DNA of 64,000 bases from Polyangiaceae bacterium (lineage in GTDB: Bacteria; Myxococcota_A; Polyangia; Polyangiales; Polyangiaceae), in contig JABTUA010000003.1 in assembly GCA_015075635.1 (NCBI GenBank), positions 1,364,001 to 1,428,000 of the forward strand, read 5' to 3'. Under the pieces are notes generated by a model. The model was not told the DNA's origin. It ran no database searches and saw only the letters and a list, made by a program, of their open reading frames with translations. Made by a program: the position numbers and the translations under genes. Positions 1-8,812 of this stretch are shown one piece after another (the stretch's first letter is position 1; each line of letters begins with the position of its first letter).

Positions 1-107
1 CGTACCCCAACGGTCCGGCGCCTTGCGCCGTGATACACCTCGCGGAACGTGCCCCCGTGGGCCTCGGCGGGAAGCCGGGCGGTTCGGCGGCGTAGGAAGG
101 TCCCCGC

Positions 108-2537
108 ATGTTTCTCGTCGGTTCTCGGCGCTCCTGGCTCCCCCGCACGCGCCTCGCGCTCGTCGCTCTCGTGCTCTCCGCCTGTGGTGGCGGCTCCGCG
201 CCGGCGGGCCCTCGGACGGCCAACGACTCGTCCCAGAAGGCCAAGACCGGCGACGAGAAGCCCGGCGCGGGCGGGCGTCACGTCATTCCGAAGGGCGAGC
301 GCGTGCCGAGCGACAAACTCGTCGATCGGCGCACCAGCCGGGCGGTCGCGGACGACACCATCGGTGTGGTCACCAACAAGCGGGCCAAGCCGCCGAAGAC
401 CTCCGCCGAGGTCTACAAGGCGGCCGCCCCCGCAACGGTGATCATCCGCGCCGGCGGGGGTCTCGGCAGCGGCGTCATCATCGATCCCGACGGTTGGGTG
501 CTCACCAACCACCACGTCGTCGCCCAGGGCGAGCAGTCGGAGTTCAAGACCAAGGTCACCGTCGTGCTCGGCAAGCTCAGCGCGACGAGCGGCGGCATGA
601 TCCGGCAGAAGAAGGAGTACGAGGCCTTCGTTCACAAGTCGGACAAGCTGCGCGACATCGCGCTGCTCAAGATCGTGGACCCGCCCGGGAAGCTGCCCAC
701 GATCAGCCTGGCCAAGGACAACCCGCAGCCCGGACAGCAGGTGATCGCCCTCGGGCACGCCGGCGCCGGCATGCTCTGGGCGCTGAAGGCCGGGGAGATC
801 TCCGCGATGGGCAAGCTGAGCGAGCAGCTCGCCACCCTGGCTCAGTTCAAGGACGACAAGGCCGGGCACGAGGCCGAGGACAAGTTCAAGAAGTACCTGG
901 ACGAGCGCAACCTCGGCCTGGTGATCCAGTCCACCTGCAACATCTTGCCGGGTGACAGCGGTGGGCCGTTGCTCACGAAGAGCGGCGAGCTGATCGGCCT
1001 GAACGCCTTCAGCAACCAGGACCCGCGCACCGGCGGTCTGCTCAGCTTCCACGTGCACAAGTCCGAGCTCGCTGCGTTCATGAAGGACCGCCCGGCGCGG
1101 CCCGCGCGGCTGGTGCCCGACCCCTGGAAGGACGGCGGCGGCGACGCGAGCTACGAGGACGTGGACCTCGACGGGCGCGTGGACGCTTTGGTGCTCGAGG
1201 GCCGGCGCGCCTGCAGCTTCTGTCCGCGCCAGAGCGTCGCGGTGTTCTTCGACGTCGATCAGGACACGTACCGCGGGGTCACCAACCTGCCGCCGCTGAG
1301 CGAGACCTACCAGAAGCAGAAGTTCGACGCGGAGCTGGTGTACCTACAGGTCGAGCGCGACACCTTCCTCTGGTACGACACGGACAACGACGGGAAGCTC
1401 GACCTGCTGATCCACGACCCGGGCTCGACCGGGCGCTCGGCGGGGGCCTACCGCATCAAGAAGGACGGCGACTTCGAGAAGGACGACGCGGCGAGCGCGG
1501 GACGCGACGTGCGCAGCGCGCTGCTCAAGGACGGCGCGCTCCAAGCCAGCCTTCAGCGCATCGCCAACGCCGCCTTCCCTCAGCACTACGTCGAGGCCGG
1601 CTCCGCTGCCAACGACACGCTCCCGGAGCCCGTCGGCCGTACCGGCAAGGCGTCGCTCAGCGATCTCGACTACGACGGACAGATCGACTCCGTGCGCGTG
1701 GACTCCGCGTTCAGCTACCGGCTGCTCTTGGACGTGGACAGAAACAGCGTCGGGGCGCTGCCCAAGGAGTTCAACCTGGCGACCTCGACCTCCAAGATCG
1801 ACGCCGAGGTCGCCGTCGTGTCCCAGGCGAACCACATGTGGACCTGGTACGACACGGACGACGACGGCCGCTTCGACCTCGTCCTGCACTCTCCGGGCGC
1901 GCGGCTCTACGTCGCGACGGACGCCTGGCGGGTGGACGCGAGCGGCGCGAGGACCCCGGCGCCCGAGCAGGTGGGTCGCAAGCTCGTTCGCGCCGATTTG
2001 CTCGGCTCACCGTCGCAGGCGTCGGCGCTCCGGGCCCTGGTGAGCAAGGGCTTCCTCACCATCTTGAGCGCGCCGTCCGACGGCGGCATCGGCTCGTTCC
2101 CCGAGCCCATCGCCGATCACCGCGGCGCGACCTACGAGCTCCTGGACGTCAAGGGCGCGACGAAATCGGTGGTCATGGTCTACGCCCAGGGCAGCGACGG
2201 TTACCTGGTCGATCTCGACGGCAACAGCCTGCGCGACAAGCCCGCGAAGCCCAAGGACCTGCCGAAGCTGGCGGAGAGCGGCAAGCTCGACCTCGAGTTC
2301 GCGTACTTCCAGCGCAACGGCCTGGCCTGGTCCTACTACGACGTGGACGACAAGAAGGGCTACGACATCGTGCTCTACTCGTCGGACCCCCGCGGCGGAA
2401 AGGCGGATCTGGGCTATCGCATCGACGCTGCCGGCAAGGTCTCGCTCGACTCGCCCGCGCGCTGGCGGTCAGCCACAGCCTGTCTGACCAGAAGCGCCTG
2501 GAGGCTTCGCTGGCCTTCGGCAGCGCGCTGGCGATGA
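108..2537 (+). CDS. Secreted trypsin-like serine protease lipoprotein with Asp-rich calcium-type repeats
   Basis: An 809-residue lipoprotein: signal peptide with lipobox LSAC (Cys26), a low-complexity linker, then a trypsin-fold domain (about 100-330). The catalytic triad is visible as TNHHVV (His136), RDIALLK (Asp183) and GDSGGPLL (Ser284). Residues about 340-780 carry repeated DxDxDG segments (DVDLDGRVD, YDTDNDGKLD, SDLDYDGQID, YDTDDDGRFD), resembling calcium-binding FG-GAP or EF-hand-like repeats. It probably acts at the cell surface as a processing or degradative protease; the substrate is unknown. The last 30 or so residues turn Arg/Trp-rich, while another frame there reads as a more natural helix-like peptide, so the C-terminus may be frameshifted. 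Decayed transposon DNA starts about 110 bp downstream. Confidence 0.8.
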   Translation: MFLVGSRRSWLPRTRLALVALVLSACGGGSAPAGPRTANDSSQKAKTGDEKPGAGGRHVIPKGERVPSDKLVDRRTSRAVADDTIGVVTNKRAKPPKTSAEVYKAAAPATVIIRAGGGLGSGVIIDPDGWVLTNHHVVAQGEQSEFKTKVTVVLGKLSATSGGMIRQKKEYEAFVHKSDKLRDIALLKIVDPPGKLPTISLAKDNPQPGQQVIALGHAGAGMLWALKAGEISAMGKLSEQLATLAQFKDDKAGHEAEDKFKKYLDERNLGLVIQSTCNILPGDSGGPLLTKSGELIGLNAFSNQDPRTGGLLSFHVHKSELAAFMKDRPARPARLVPDPWKDGGGDASYEDVDLDGRVDALVLEGRRACSFCPRQSVAVFFDVDQDTYRGVTNLPPLSETYQKQKFDAELVYLQVERDTFLWYDTDNDGKLDLLIHDPGSTGRSAGAYRIKKDGDFEKDDAASAGRDVRSALLKDGALQASLQRIANAAFPQHYVEAGSAANDTLPEPVGRTGKASLSDLDYDGQIDSVRVDSAFSYRLLLDVDRNSVGALPKEFNLATSTSKIDAEVAVVSQANHMWTWYDTDDDGRFDLVLHSPGARLYVATDAWRVDASGARTPAPEQVGRKLVRADLLGSPSQASALRALVSKGFLTILSAPSDGGIGSFPEPIADHRGATYELLDVKGATKSVVMVYAQGSDGYLVDLDGNSLRDKPAKPKDLPKLAESGKLDLEFAYFQRNGLAWSYYDVDDKKGYDIVLYSSDPRGGKADLGYRIDAAGKVSLDSPARWRSATACLTRSAWRLRWPSAARWR

Positions 2538-2579
2538 CCACTGCCGTCTTGACATGAGCAGACGACCGAAGGAAGCACC

Positions 2580-2630
2580 CTTGGGTGTCGCGATCTGCCA
2601 CTGAGGTCGAGACCCACGAGAATGCCGGCG
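2580..2630 (+). repeat. Left half of an interrupted dispersed intergenic repeat
   Basis: This stretch matches 46160-46215. Both begin CTTGG and share GCCACTGAGGTCGAGA, then CACGAGAA and CCGGCG. The continuation of the repeat is found on the far side of the transposase remnant, at 4077-4206, so the element appears to have been split by that insertion. It lies between the convergent protease gene and the small coiled-coil gene. Confidence 0.6.
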
Positions 2631-2645
2631 AACGCGCTTCGCGAT

Positions 2646-4076
2646 ACCCGGAGGGCTCAGGATCATACACATCTCGTTGCCAGGACCGCCGCCGTATGAT
2701 CTACGGGTGAAATGCGAGCAACGGAGTGGCTGAACCAGCCGATTTCGGTTGAGTTCGAGGGCGCAATACTCGGCGACAGACGGCGCAGCGATCGGCTGAA
2801 GTGGCTCGCCGAGAAGGTGATGACGTCGCCGGGGGTGGGTTTTCCTCAGGCCGTCGATACCCCATCCGAGCTGGAGGGCGTCTACCGATTCCTGTGAACG
2901 AGCAGGTCGTCGCGGCTGAGGTCCCCGTCCACACCTATTATGACTGCGGAGCGTGCGCCTGAGGGCGTGCATCGTGGCAATAACGAGTACGCCCGCGTCT
3001 CCAGCGCGAGGGGCCGGGGCCAGTCTGGCAAAATAAGGCTTCCCGGCGTCGCGCTGGCTGTGCTTCCGTGAGGACTGATCGCCACTTGTGTGCTTGGCCT
3101 GCACCAGCACGCTGGTGGACTGCCAGCGGCGGTGGCAGTCGGGGCTGGCGCAGCCGATCGCCGAAGATCCCGCGAGCGCGAGCCGTTGCGCTGGCCAGCG
3201 ATGCTCGATGCCGTCCATCTGAGATGCCTGATAGCCAACTGTTCACGTGATGACCTGCGAAGCAGACATCTTCGAGTTGCTGCTGGCCTGTGAACCGGCT
3301 CTCGTTACGTCATCCGCCCGGTTCGCGACCGAGGAATCAAGAAGTCGGAGTCTGCCTGCGCGGCCCTGTCGATCGCCGAACCGCAGCCATCCCGCGATTC
3401 GGTGTCGTCAAGGCCGCGAGCAGCCGCGCGCACGCTACAAAGAGCATCCGCGAACGCGCGCGCGCGGAGGTTTATGTGGCTGGTCGGCGCTTGACGGTGG
3501 TGCGCACCGCAAGCACTGACGGCAGCTATCGAGCTGAACGTTGTGCGAGTCTGGGAGCTGGCACTGATCGAAGGCAGAGCCGTGCTGACTGTTGGCCTCG
3601 GTTTACCACCGTTTCAATTTGACACCACGCTGAGCTCGCCACCGTTGTCGACTACCACGCGCGCTGCTGGGTGACGGAGGAGTCTCTTCTGCTGCACTCT
3701 GCTGGCAAAAATGCTCGAGAAGCGACAACTCGAGTCGTATCAGGCATTGAGCACGCCCTGGCAGTGTTTCTGCCCATCGCCTGGCGCCTCCTGCTCATGC
3801 GCTCGCTGGCCCGCGTCGCGCCCGAGCAACCAGCCACAACCATCCTGACCGAGCCGCAGTTGCTGGTCGTCAAGTTCAAGCTCCGACTCCCGGCGGTCCC
3901 AAGAACAATCGGGGATGCACTGCTCGCCGTTGCCCGACTCGGCGGCCATTTGCGAAACAACGGCATGCCGGGCTGGCAGACCCTGGGGAAGGGCTACCAA
4001 AAGGTCCTCGACTACGAGGTTGGCTTCCTCGCCGCGCTCGCCTGCGCGAGATCCGATCAATCATGAGCCGGAGGGG
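2646..4076. mobile_element. Remnant of an IS4/Tn5-like insertion sequence
   Basis: About 1.43 kb, the right size for a Tn5-type IS. Its ends carry an imperfect inverted repeat: GGCTCAGGATCAT at 2654-2666 against GGCTCATGATTGAT read on the minus strand from 4068. It contains a multiply frameshifted transposase and no other gene. The flanks are the two halves of a repeat found more complete at 46.2 kb. No clear 9-bp target duplication is visible; GCCGGCG on both sides could equally belong to the repeat. Nothing else was recognised in the gene-free stretch 2538-4202. Confidence 0.7.
2712..4066 (+). pseudogene. Degraded Tn5/IS4-family transposase
   Basis: Fragments of one transposase lie in order but in different frames. 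The N-terminal DNA-binding domain is intact at 2712-2896 (FEGAILGDRRRSDRL, ELEGVYRFL) and ends at a stop. At 3250 the second catalytic region reads MTCEADIFELL in place of the family DREADIYELL. Next comes RYVIRPVRDRGIKK at 3303 in another frame, then LNVVRVWE at 3534-3557. The Glu region VVDYHARCWVTEES starts at 3644, EKRQLESYQALS (3717-3752) is out of frame, and the C-terminal domain (ALAVFLPIAWRLLLMR, ARLGGHLRNNGMPGWQTL) ends at 4066. Tn5 transposase has 476 residues, which fits the span. At least four frameshifts or stops make it inactive. Confidence 0.85.
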
Positions 4077-4206
4077 TGGGCCGGCGCACTCAGTCGTCAG
4101 GTGGAGGCATTCGCCGAGCGCTTCCTGAGCGGGTCTCGATGAGTACCGCGAAGCAGGCAGGGCGCGGCCGCAAACGCGGGGCGCGAAAGTGCGAAACCCG
4201 ATTCAG
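4077..4206 (+). repeat. Right half of the interrupted dispersed repeat
   Basis: This matches 46216-46335: GGGCCGGCGCACTC, then CGTCAGGTGG against AGTCAAGTGG, a shared TTCCTG and GTCTCGA, and the end GCGCGAAAG-GC-AA-CCC-ATTCAGA against GCGCGAAAGGGCAAAGCCCAATCAGA. Both copies stop on the stop codon of a minus-strand gene. Confidence 0.6.
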
Positions 4207-4463
4207 AGCTTCGTCGCCTGGAGGATCGTCTGGATGGCGATCAGCGCGCCGATCGGGAACAAGATCCACAGGTAGCGCGTCTGCTGCTCGCGCAGGTCGT
4301 TCAAGGCGGCGCGCATCTGCGCGAGCTCCTGCAACATGCGCTCCGTGTCCGAGGCCGGCTCCTTGGCCTTGGCGGCTGGCTTGGCTTTCTTCTCCACCGG
4401 CTTCGGCTCCGACTCGGGTGCGTCCGAATCCCGCTCCTCGCGCTCGTCGTCCTTGTCCGCCAC
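4203..4463 (-). CDS. Small acidic/lysine-rich protein with a C-terminal membrane anchor
   Basis: An 86-residue protein of unknown function. A charged, Pro/Lys/Glu-rich N-terminal half (about 1-45) is followed by a likely coiled coil (TERMLQELAQMRAALNDL) and one C-terminal hydrophobic segment (LWILFPIGALIAIQTIL). It would be tail-anchored with the charged part in the cytoplasm. The GTG start at 4463 was chosen because AAGGAG lies about 8 bases upstream; an ATG at 4481 and another at 4616 exist but lack such a site. It diverges from the GMC oxidoreductase operon and converges on the transposon-disrupted repeat. Confidence 0.6.
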   Translation of the reverse strand: MADKDDEREERDSDAPESEPKPVEKKAKPAAKAKEPASDTERMLQELAQMRAALNDLREQQTRYLWILFPIGALIAIQTILQATKL

Positions 4464-4590
4464 GTCCGTTCTCCTTCGCATGAACCCGGGTGAGGCCCGA
4501 GCCGGGGCGATTGTGTCCGGTTTGATGCAGCACCGGAAGGGCGGTTTTCTCGATTCAGAGTCCCTGCCGGCTTTCCCGGCAAGCTCCGCC

Positions 4591-5193
4591 GTGCTGAGAT
4601 CGCGCCCGGTGGCCAAGAGCGAGCCGTCACGCAGGCAGCTAATCCAGCTCGGAATCGGCGGAGCCGCGGTCCTCGCGCTCGGCGGAGGGCTCTTCCGCTG
4701 GCTCGGCAGCGGCTACGCGCTCGAGCCCGGAGAGGTCGCCATCGGGCTCAGCGTGAAGCAGCTCTGCGTGGCCCGCGCGCTGGTGGAGGCGCTGGTGCCC
4801 GGGGGCGACGGTTTGCCTTCCTGCCTGGAGCTCCGCCTCCCGCAGCGCGTGGACGAGCAGATCTGGGCGGCCGACGAGGGCATGGCTCAGGACCTCCGCG
4901 CCGCGCTGGAGCTCATCGAGCACGCTCCGCCGCTGTTCGGCCACTTCGGGCGCTTCACGTCGCTCGGTCTCGAGGCGCGGCAGGACGTGTTCGACCAGAT
5001 GCTGCGCTCGCGCCGCGATCTGTTCGTGCAGGTGGCGCTGGCGTTCAAGCAGCTGATCCAGATCTGCTATTTCGCGGACGAACGCGTCTGGCCCGCCATC
5101 GGCTACGACGGCCCCTGGATCACCGAGGCGAAGCCGCCGGCGAGCGCGCTCGCCTACGCGAAGCTCTTCGCCGACCGAGGGGGGCGCGCGTGA
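4591..5193 (+). CDS. Gluconate-2-dehydrogenase-subunit-3-like small partner of a GMC oxidoreductase
   Basis: About 200 residues with a twin-arginine-like leader (SRRQLIQLGIGGAAVLALGGG), suggesting export in a folded state. The rest is helical and resembles the small subunit 3 of membrane gluconate/sorbitol-type dehydrogenases, which associates with an FAD-containing GMC subunit. The stop codon overlaps the GTG start of exactly such a GMC gene by 4 bp, so the pair should be translated together and act as one complex. The start is uncertain: GTG 4591 is used here, and GTG 4609 or an upstream ATG at 4525 are possible. The subunit assignment rests mainly on the leader, size and neighbour. Confidence 0.6.
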   Translation: MLRSRPVAKSEPSRRQLIQLGIGGAAVLALGGGLFRWLGSGYALEPGEVAIGLSVKQLCVARALVEALVPGGDGLPSCLELRLPQRVDEQIWAADEGMAQDLRAALELIEHAPPLFGHFGRFTSLGLEARQDVFDQMLRSRRDLFVQVALAFKQLIQICYFADERVWPAIGYDGPWITEAKPPASALAYAKLFADRGGRA

Positions 5194-6767
5194 TCCGGCA
5201 GGGAGCGGAGCTCTTGCGCGAGGGCCGCGACGTGAGCGAGAGCGCCGACGTTTGTGTGATCGGCTCCGGCTGCGGCGGGGCGTCGCTGGCCGCGTGGCTC
5301 GCGGAGCAAGGCCGCTCCGTGGTGCTCGTCGAGCAGGGCGGGTACTACACCAAGGAGGACTTCGATCAGCGCGAGGTCAACATGCTCGCGAAGATCGACG
5401 GCGGCCGCGGGCTGCACGCCAGCGAGGACGTGTCGGTGTCGCTCACCTACGGCAACAACGTCGGCGGGGCGAGCGTTCACTACTGGGCGGACAGCTACCG
5501 GACGCCTCCGGATCGGCTGCTGGAGTGGCGCGACGAGTTCGGCATCCAAGGCCACAGCGCCGAGGCCCTGGCGCCGCACTTCGCGGAGATCGAGCGGGAC
5601 CTCAACGTGTTTCCCGCCACCGATGCCTACGCGAACAAGATGAACGTGCTGGTCGAGCGCGGCGCGCGCGCCCTGGGCTGGCACGTGGAGCGGGTGCCAC
5701 AGGCCCGAAAGGCCTGCCGCGCCAGCGGCCACTGCATGCAGGGCTGCTCCTACGACGCCAAGCAGAGCCAGCTCGTCACCTACGTCCCGCGCGCCCTCGC
5801 CGCCGGTGCGCTCCTCTACGCCGACCTCCGGGCGGAGCGCTTCGAATTCCGAGGGCGCCGCGCCGACACGCTCGTGGGGCGGGTGCTCGACCGCGCGACC
5901 GGGCGACCCGGAGGCCCGGTGGTGCGCATCCAAGCGCGCGCGTTCGTGGTCTCGGCGGGAGGCTACGGGACGCCCGACCTGCTCCTGCGCCAGGGCTTGA
6001 AAGACAGCCTGCCGGCCCTCGGCGAGCACCTGTTCGTGAACCCCTGCCCGATGGCGCACGCGCTGTTCGACGAAGACATCATCCAGTGGCGCAACATCCC
6101 CGCCGCCTGGGGCATCGAGGAGTTCCGCCTCGCTCGCTACCAGGGTGCCCGGCGCGTGTTCGGCCGGCCCGCGACCAGCGCCTACGTCGAGGGCGGCTAC
6201 CTGTTCATGCCCAATCAGCTCCAGCCGGCCATGCTCGCGGCGGTGCTCCCGGGGTTCGGACGCAAGCACGGCGAGCTGATGCGCAAGCTGAGCAAGCTCG
6301 GCGGCACCATCTGCTGGATCGACGACGTCGAGCCGGGCCGAATGCGCGTCGACTCGGGGCGGCGCCGCATCGAGATCCCGCTCTCGGGTGGCAACGGCGA
6401 GCGCCTGCGCGACGCCTGGAAGAAACAGGCCGAGCTCCTGTTCGCCGTCGGCGCCAAGCAGGTCCTGTTCGGCGACGCCGAGGACACCCGCATCGAGAGC
6501 CCGAGCCAGATCGAGGCGGCGGTGCGGCAGCTCTCGATACGACCGGGCCGCAACGTGCTCGCCGCGCCGCACCCCGGCGGCGGCGCGCGCATGGGCTCGA
6601 GCGCGCGGGACTCGGTGGTCGGCTACGACCACCGCGTGCACGGCACGGACAACCTGTTCGTGTCCGATCCGAGCGTGTTCCCCAGCCCGCCCAGCGTGGA
6701 TCCGAGCCTGACCATCCTGGCCTTCAGCCGCGTGGCTGCGGGCGCCGTCGCCGCGGCGCTGCCATGA
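5190..6767 (+). CDS. GMC-family FAD-dependent oxidoreductase
   Basis: 525 residues. The N-terminal dinucleotide-binding motif is VIGSGCGGASLA (about 24-35). The C-terminal GMC region has HPGGGARMG (His461), GTDNLFVSDPSVFP and VDPSLTILAFSRVAA. The family oxidises alcohols, sugars or polyols using FAD. The usual second catalytic His/Asn before PSLTI is Asp504 here, a variation to note. No signal peptide is seen, so export would have to be piggy-back with the Tat-signal partner encoded just upstream (4-bp overlap). Its stop overlaps the next start by 4 bp. The substrate cannot be told from sequence. Confidence 0.85.
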   Translation: MIRQGAELLREGRDVSESADVCVIGSGCGGASLAAWLAEQGRSVVLVEQGGYYTKEDFDQREVNMLAKIDGGRGLHASEDVSVSLTYGNNVGGASVHYWADSYRTPPDRLLEWRDEFGIQGHSAEALAPHFAEIERDLNVFPATDAYANKMNVLVERGARALGWHVERVPQARKACRASGHCMQGCSYDAKQSQLVTYVPRALAAGALLYADLRAERFEFRGRRADTLVGRVLDRATGRPGGPVVRIQARAFVVSAGGYGTPDLLLRQGLKDSLPALGEHLFVNPCPMAHALFDEDIIQWRNIPAAWGIEEFRLARYQGARRVFGRPATSAYVEGGYLFMPNQLQPAMLAAVLPGFGRKHGELMRKLSKLGGTICWIDDVEPGRMRVDSGRRRIEIPLSGGNGERLRDAWKKQAELLFAVGAKQVLFGDAEDTRIESPSQIEAAVRQLSIRPGRNVLAAPHPGGGARMGSSARDSVVGYDHRVHGTDNLFVSDPSVFPSPPSVDPSLTILAFSRVAAGAVAAALP

Positions 6768-7087
6768 AGAAGAAGCAGAAGTCCGCGCGCGCCGAGCGCC
6801 GGGCCCGCGAGCGAGCGCGGGACAAGCTCGCGGACGCCCGCGAGAAGCTCTGGCGCCTCGAGCCCGGAGGCTCCGCGAGCCGCCCTCTCGACATCGCCTC
6901 CGCTTCGGTTATCGAGCCGCGGACCCGCGCCGAAGCGTGCTTGCGTTGCGGCGCCGCGGTGCGCTCCGCCGACCACCGCGCAGAGACCATCGACGAGCGG
7001 CGGCTGCGCGTGGTGACGACCACCTGCGCGGTCTGCGGTGCCGCGCGCACCTGGTACTTCCGCCTGGTCTCGGAGCTCATGAGCTGA
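6764..7087 (+). CDS. Small zinc-ribbon-like protein
   Basis: 107 residues, function not recognised. The N-terminal third is highly basic and helical (KKKQKSARAERRARERARD). The C-terminal part has two Cys pairs, CLRC (Cys59, Cys62) and CAVC (Cys88, Cys91), about 25 residues apart, as expected for one zinc ribbon. It is translationally coupled to the GMC gene (ATGA overlap at 6764-6767), yet a basic zinc-ribbon protein suggests nucleic-acid binding rather than a catalytic part of the dehydrogenase. Confidence 0.65.
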   Translation: MKKKQKSARAERRARERARDKLADAREKLWRLEPGGSASRPLDIASASVIEPRTRAEACLRCGAAVRSADHRAETIDERRLRVVTTTCAVCGAARTWYFRLVSELMS

Positions 7088-7125
7088 CTTCTCGCGCGCT
7101 GCTCGGCGTGCGAGGCTCTTCGCCC

Positions 7126-8784
7126 ATGACCACTCTGACCGAAACGCCGGCGTGGCGCGCGCTGGCCGCCCACCAGCCCGAGGTGGCCAACGTCTCGATG
7201 CGCCAGCTGTTCGCCGCCGATCCGGAGCGCTTCGAGCGTTGGTCGCTGGAGCTTCCGGGCATGTTGCTGGACTTCTCCAAGCACCGCGCGACGAGCCAGA
7301 CCCTCGCGCTCCTGCTGAAGCTCGCCGAGCAAGCCGGTCTCCAAGCGCGCATCGAGCAGATGTTCTCTGGAGCCATCGTCAACGACACCGAGCAGCGGCC
7401 GGTGCTCCACGTGGCGCTGCGCAATCGCAAGAACACGCCGGTGCTGGTCGCGGGCCGGGACGTGATGCCCGACGTGAACGAGGTGCTCGCGAAGATGCGC
7501 CGCCTGGTGGACGCGCTCCACGGCGGCGCCTGGCGCGGCCACACGGGCAAGCAGATCACGGACGTGGTGAACATCGGCATCGGCGGCTCCGATCTGGGGC
7601 CGGTGATGGTGACCGAGGCGCTCCGACCGTTCTGGCAGCCCGGAATCGACGTGCACTTCGTCTCGAACATCGACGGCACCCACGTCAGCGAGACGCTGCG
7701 ACGCCTGGACCCGGAGACCACGCTGTTCTCGGTCGCCTCCAAGACCTTCACCACCCAGGAGACGCTGACCAACGCGCGCTCGGCGCGCGCCTGGCTCTTG
7801 GACCGCCTGGTAGACTCCGCGGCCGTCGCCAAGCACTTCGTGGCGCTCTCGACCAACGCCCGTGCCGTGGCCGAGTTCGGCATCGACCCCGCGAACATGT
7901 TCGAGTTCTGGGACTGGGTCGGCGGGCGCTACTCGCTGTGGTCGGCCATCGGGCTGCCCATCGCCTGCGTCATCGGCATGGACCGCTTCGAGGAGCTGCT
8001 CGCCGGCGCGCACGAGGTGGACGAGCATTTCCGGAGCGCGCCCCTCGAGAAGAACGCGCCGGTGCTGATGGCGCTCTTCGGCGTCTGGTACTCCGGGTTC
8101 TTCGGCGCGGCGGCGCACGCCATCCTGCCCTACGACCAGTACCTGCACCGCTTCGCGGCCTACCTCCAGCAGGCCGACATGGAGAGCAACGGCAAGAGCG
8201 TGGATCGGAGCGGGCGGCCCATCAGCGGTTACGACACGGGCCCGATCCTGTTCGGAGAGCCCGGCACGAACGGGCAGCACGCCTTCTACCAGCTGATCCA
8301 CCAAGGGACGCGGCTCGTGCCCGCGGACTTCATCGCGCCGGTGAAGACGCAGAACCCGCTGGGCGAGCACCACCAGATCTTGCTCGCGAACTTCTTCGCG
8401 CAGACCGAGGCACTGATGCGCGGCAAGACCCTGGAGGAGGTGGACGCCGAGCTCGCGAGGAGCGGCCAGAGCCCGGAGCGCATCGCGGCGCTCCGCACGC
8501 ACAAAGCCTTCTCCGGCAATCGACCCACGACCTCGATCTTGCTGGACGAGCTCGATCCGCGGACCCTGGGTCGGCTGATCGCGCTCTACGAGCACAAGAT
8601 CTTCGTCCAGGGCGTGATCTGGGACGTGAACAGCTTCGACCAGTGGGGCGTCGAGCTGGGCAAGCAGCTGGCGAACGCCATCCTCCCCGAGCTCCCCGGC
8701 GACGACCCGGTATCGAGCCACGACGCCTCGACCAACGGGCTCGTCAACCACATGAAGCGGGTCCGCGCGCGGCTTCGCGCCTGA
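7126..8784 (+). CDS. pgi: Glucose-6-phosphate isomerase
   Basis: 552 residues, the normal length for the enzyme that interconverts glucose-6-phosphate and fructose-6-phosphate in glycolysis and gluconeogenesis. Clear family signatures are IGIGGSDLGP in the sugar-phosphate-binding part, DWVGGRYSLWSAIGLPIA, and QQADMESNGKSVDRSG. The C-terminal LYEHKIFVQGVIWDVNSFDQWGVELGK is equally typical. The start is ATG 7126, 38 bases after the previous stop. It is a housekeeping gene; the kinase gene follows after only 28 bp on the same strand. Confidence 0.97.
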   Translation: MTTLTETPAWRALAAHQPEVANVSMRQLFAADPERFERWSLELPGMLLDFSKHRATSQTLALLLKLAEQAGLQARIEQMFSGAIVNDTEQRPVLHVALRNRKNTPVLVAGRDVMPDVNEVLAKMRRLVDALHGGAWRGHTGKQITDVVNIGIGGSDLGPVMVTEALRPFWQPGIDVHFVSNIDGTHVSETLRRLDPETTLFSVASKTFTTQETLTNARSARAWLLDRLVDSAAVAKHFVALSTNARAVAEFGIDPANMFEFWDWVGGRYSLWSAIGLPIACVIGMDRFEELLAGAHEVDEHFRSAPLEKNAPVLMALFGVWYSGFFGAAAHAILPYDQYLHRFAAYLQQADMESNGKSVDRSGRPISGYDTGPILFGEPGTNGQHAFYQLIHQGTRLVPADFIAPVKTQNPLGEHHQILLANFFAQTEALMRGKTLEEVDAELARSGQSPERIAALRTHKAFSGNRPTTSILLDELDPRTLGRLIALYEHKIFVQGVIWDVNSFDQWGVELGKQLANAILPELPGDDPVSSHDASTNGLVNHMKRVRARLRA

Positions 8785-8812
8785 TCTCGGGCTGTGCTAA
8801 CTTCTGTCCGCG

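Noticed and set aside
1344..1889. Long minus-strand open frame inside the protease gene
   Set aside because: It is a high-GC shadow frame: no start signal, Val/Arg/Asp-rich composition, and opposite a well-supported gene. Many similar shadows across the window were ignored for the same reason.
2620..2632. GCCGGCG flanking the insertion sequence as a target-site duplication
   Set aside because: The same bases occur next to each other in the uninterrupted repeat copy at 46211-46223, so they may be part of the repeat rather than a duplication.
2469..3218. Open reading frame of about 250 codons on the minus strand through the transposon remnant
   Set aside because: It runs antisense to the transposase fragments, has no recognisable domain, and starts inside the protease C-terminal region.
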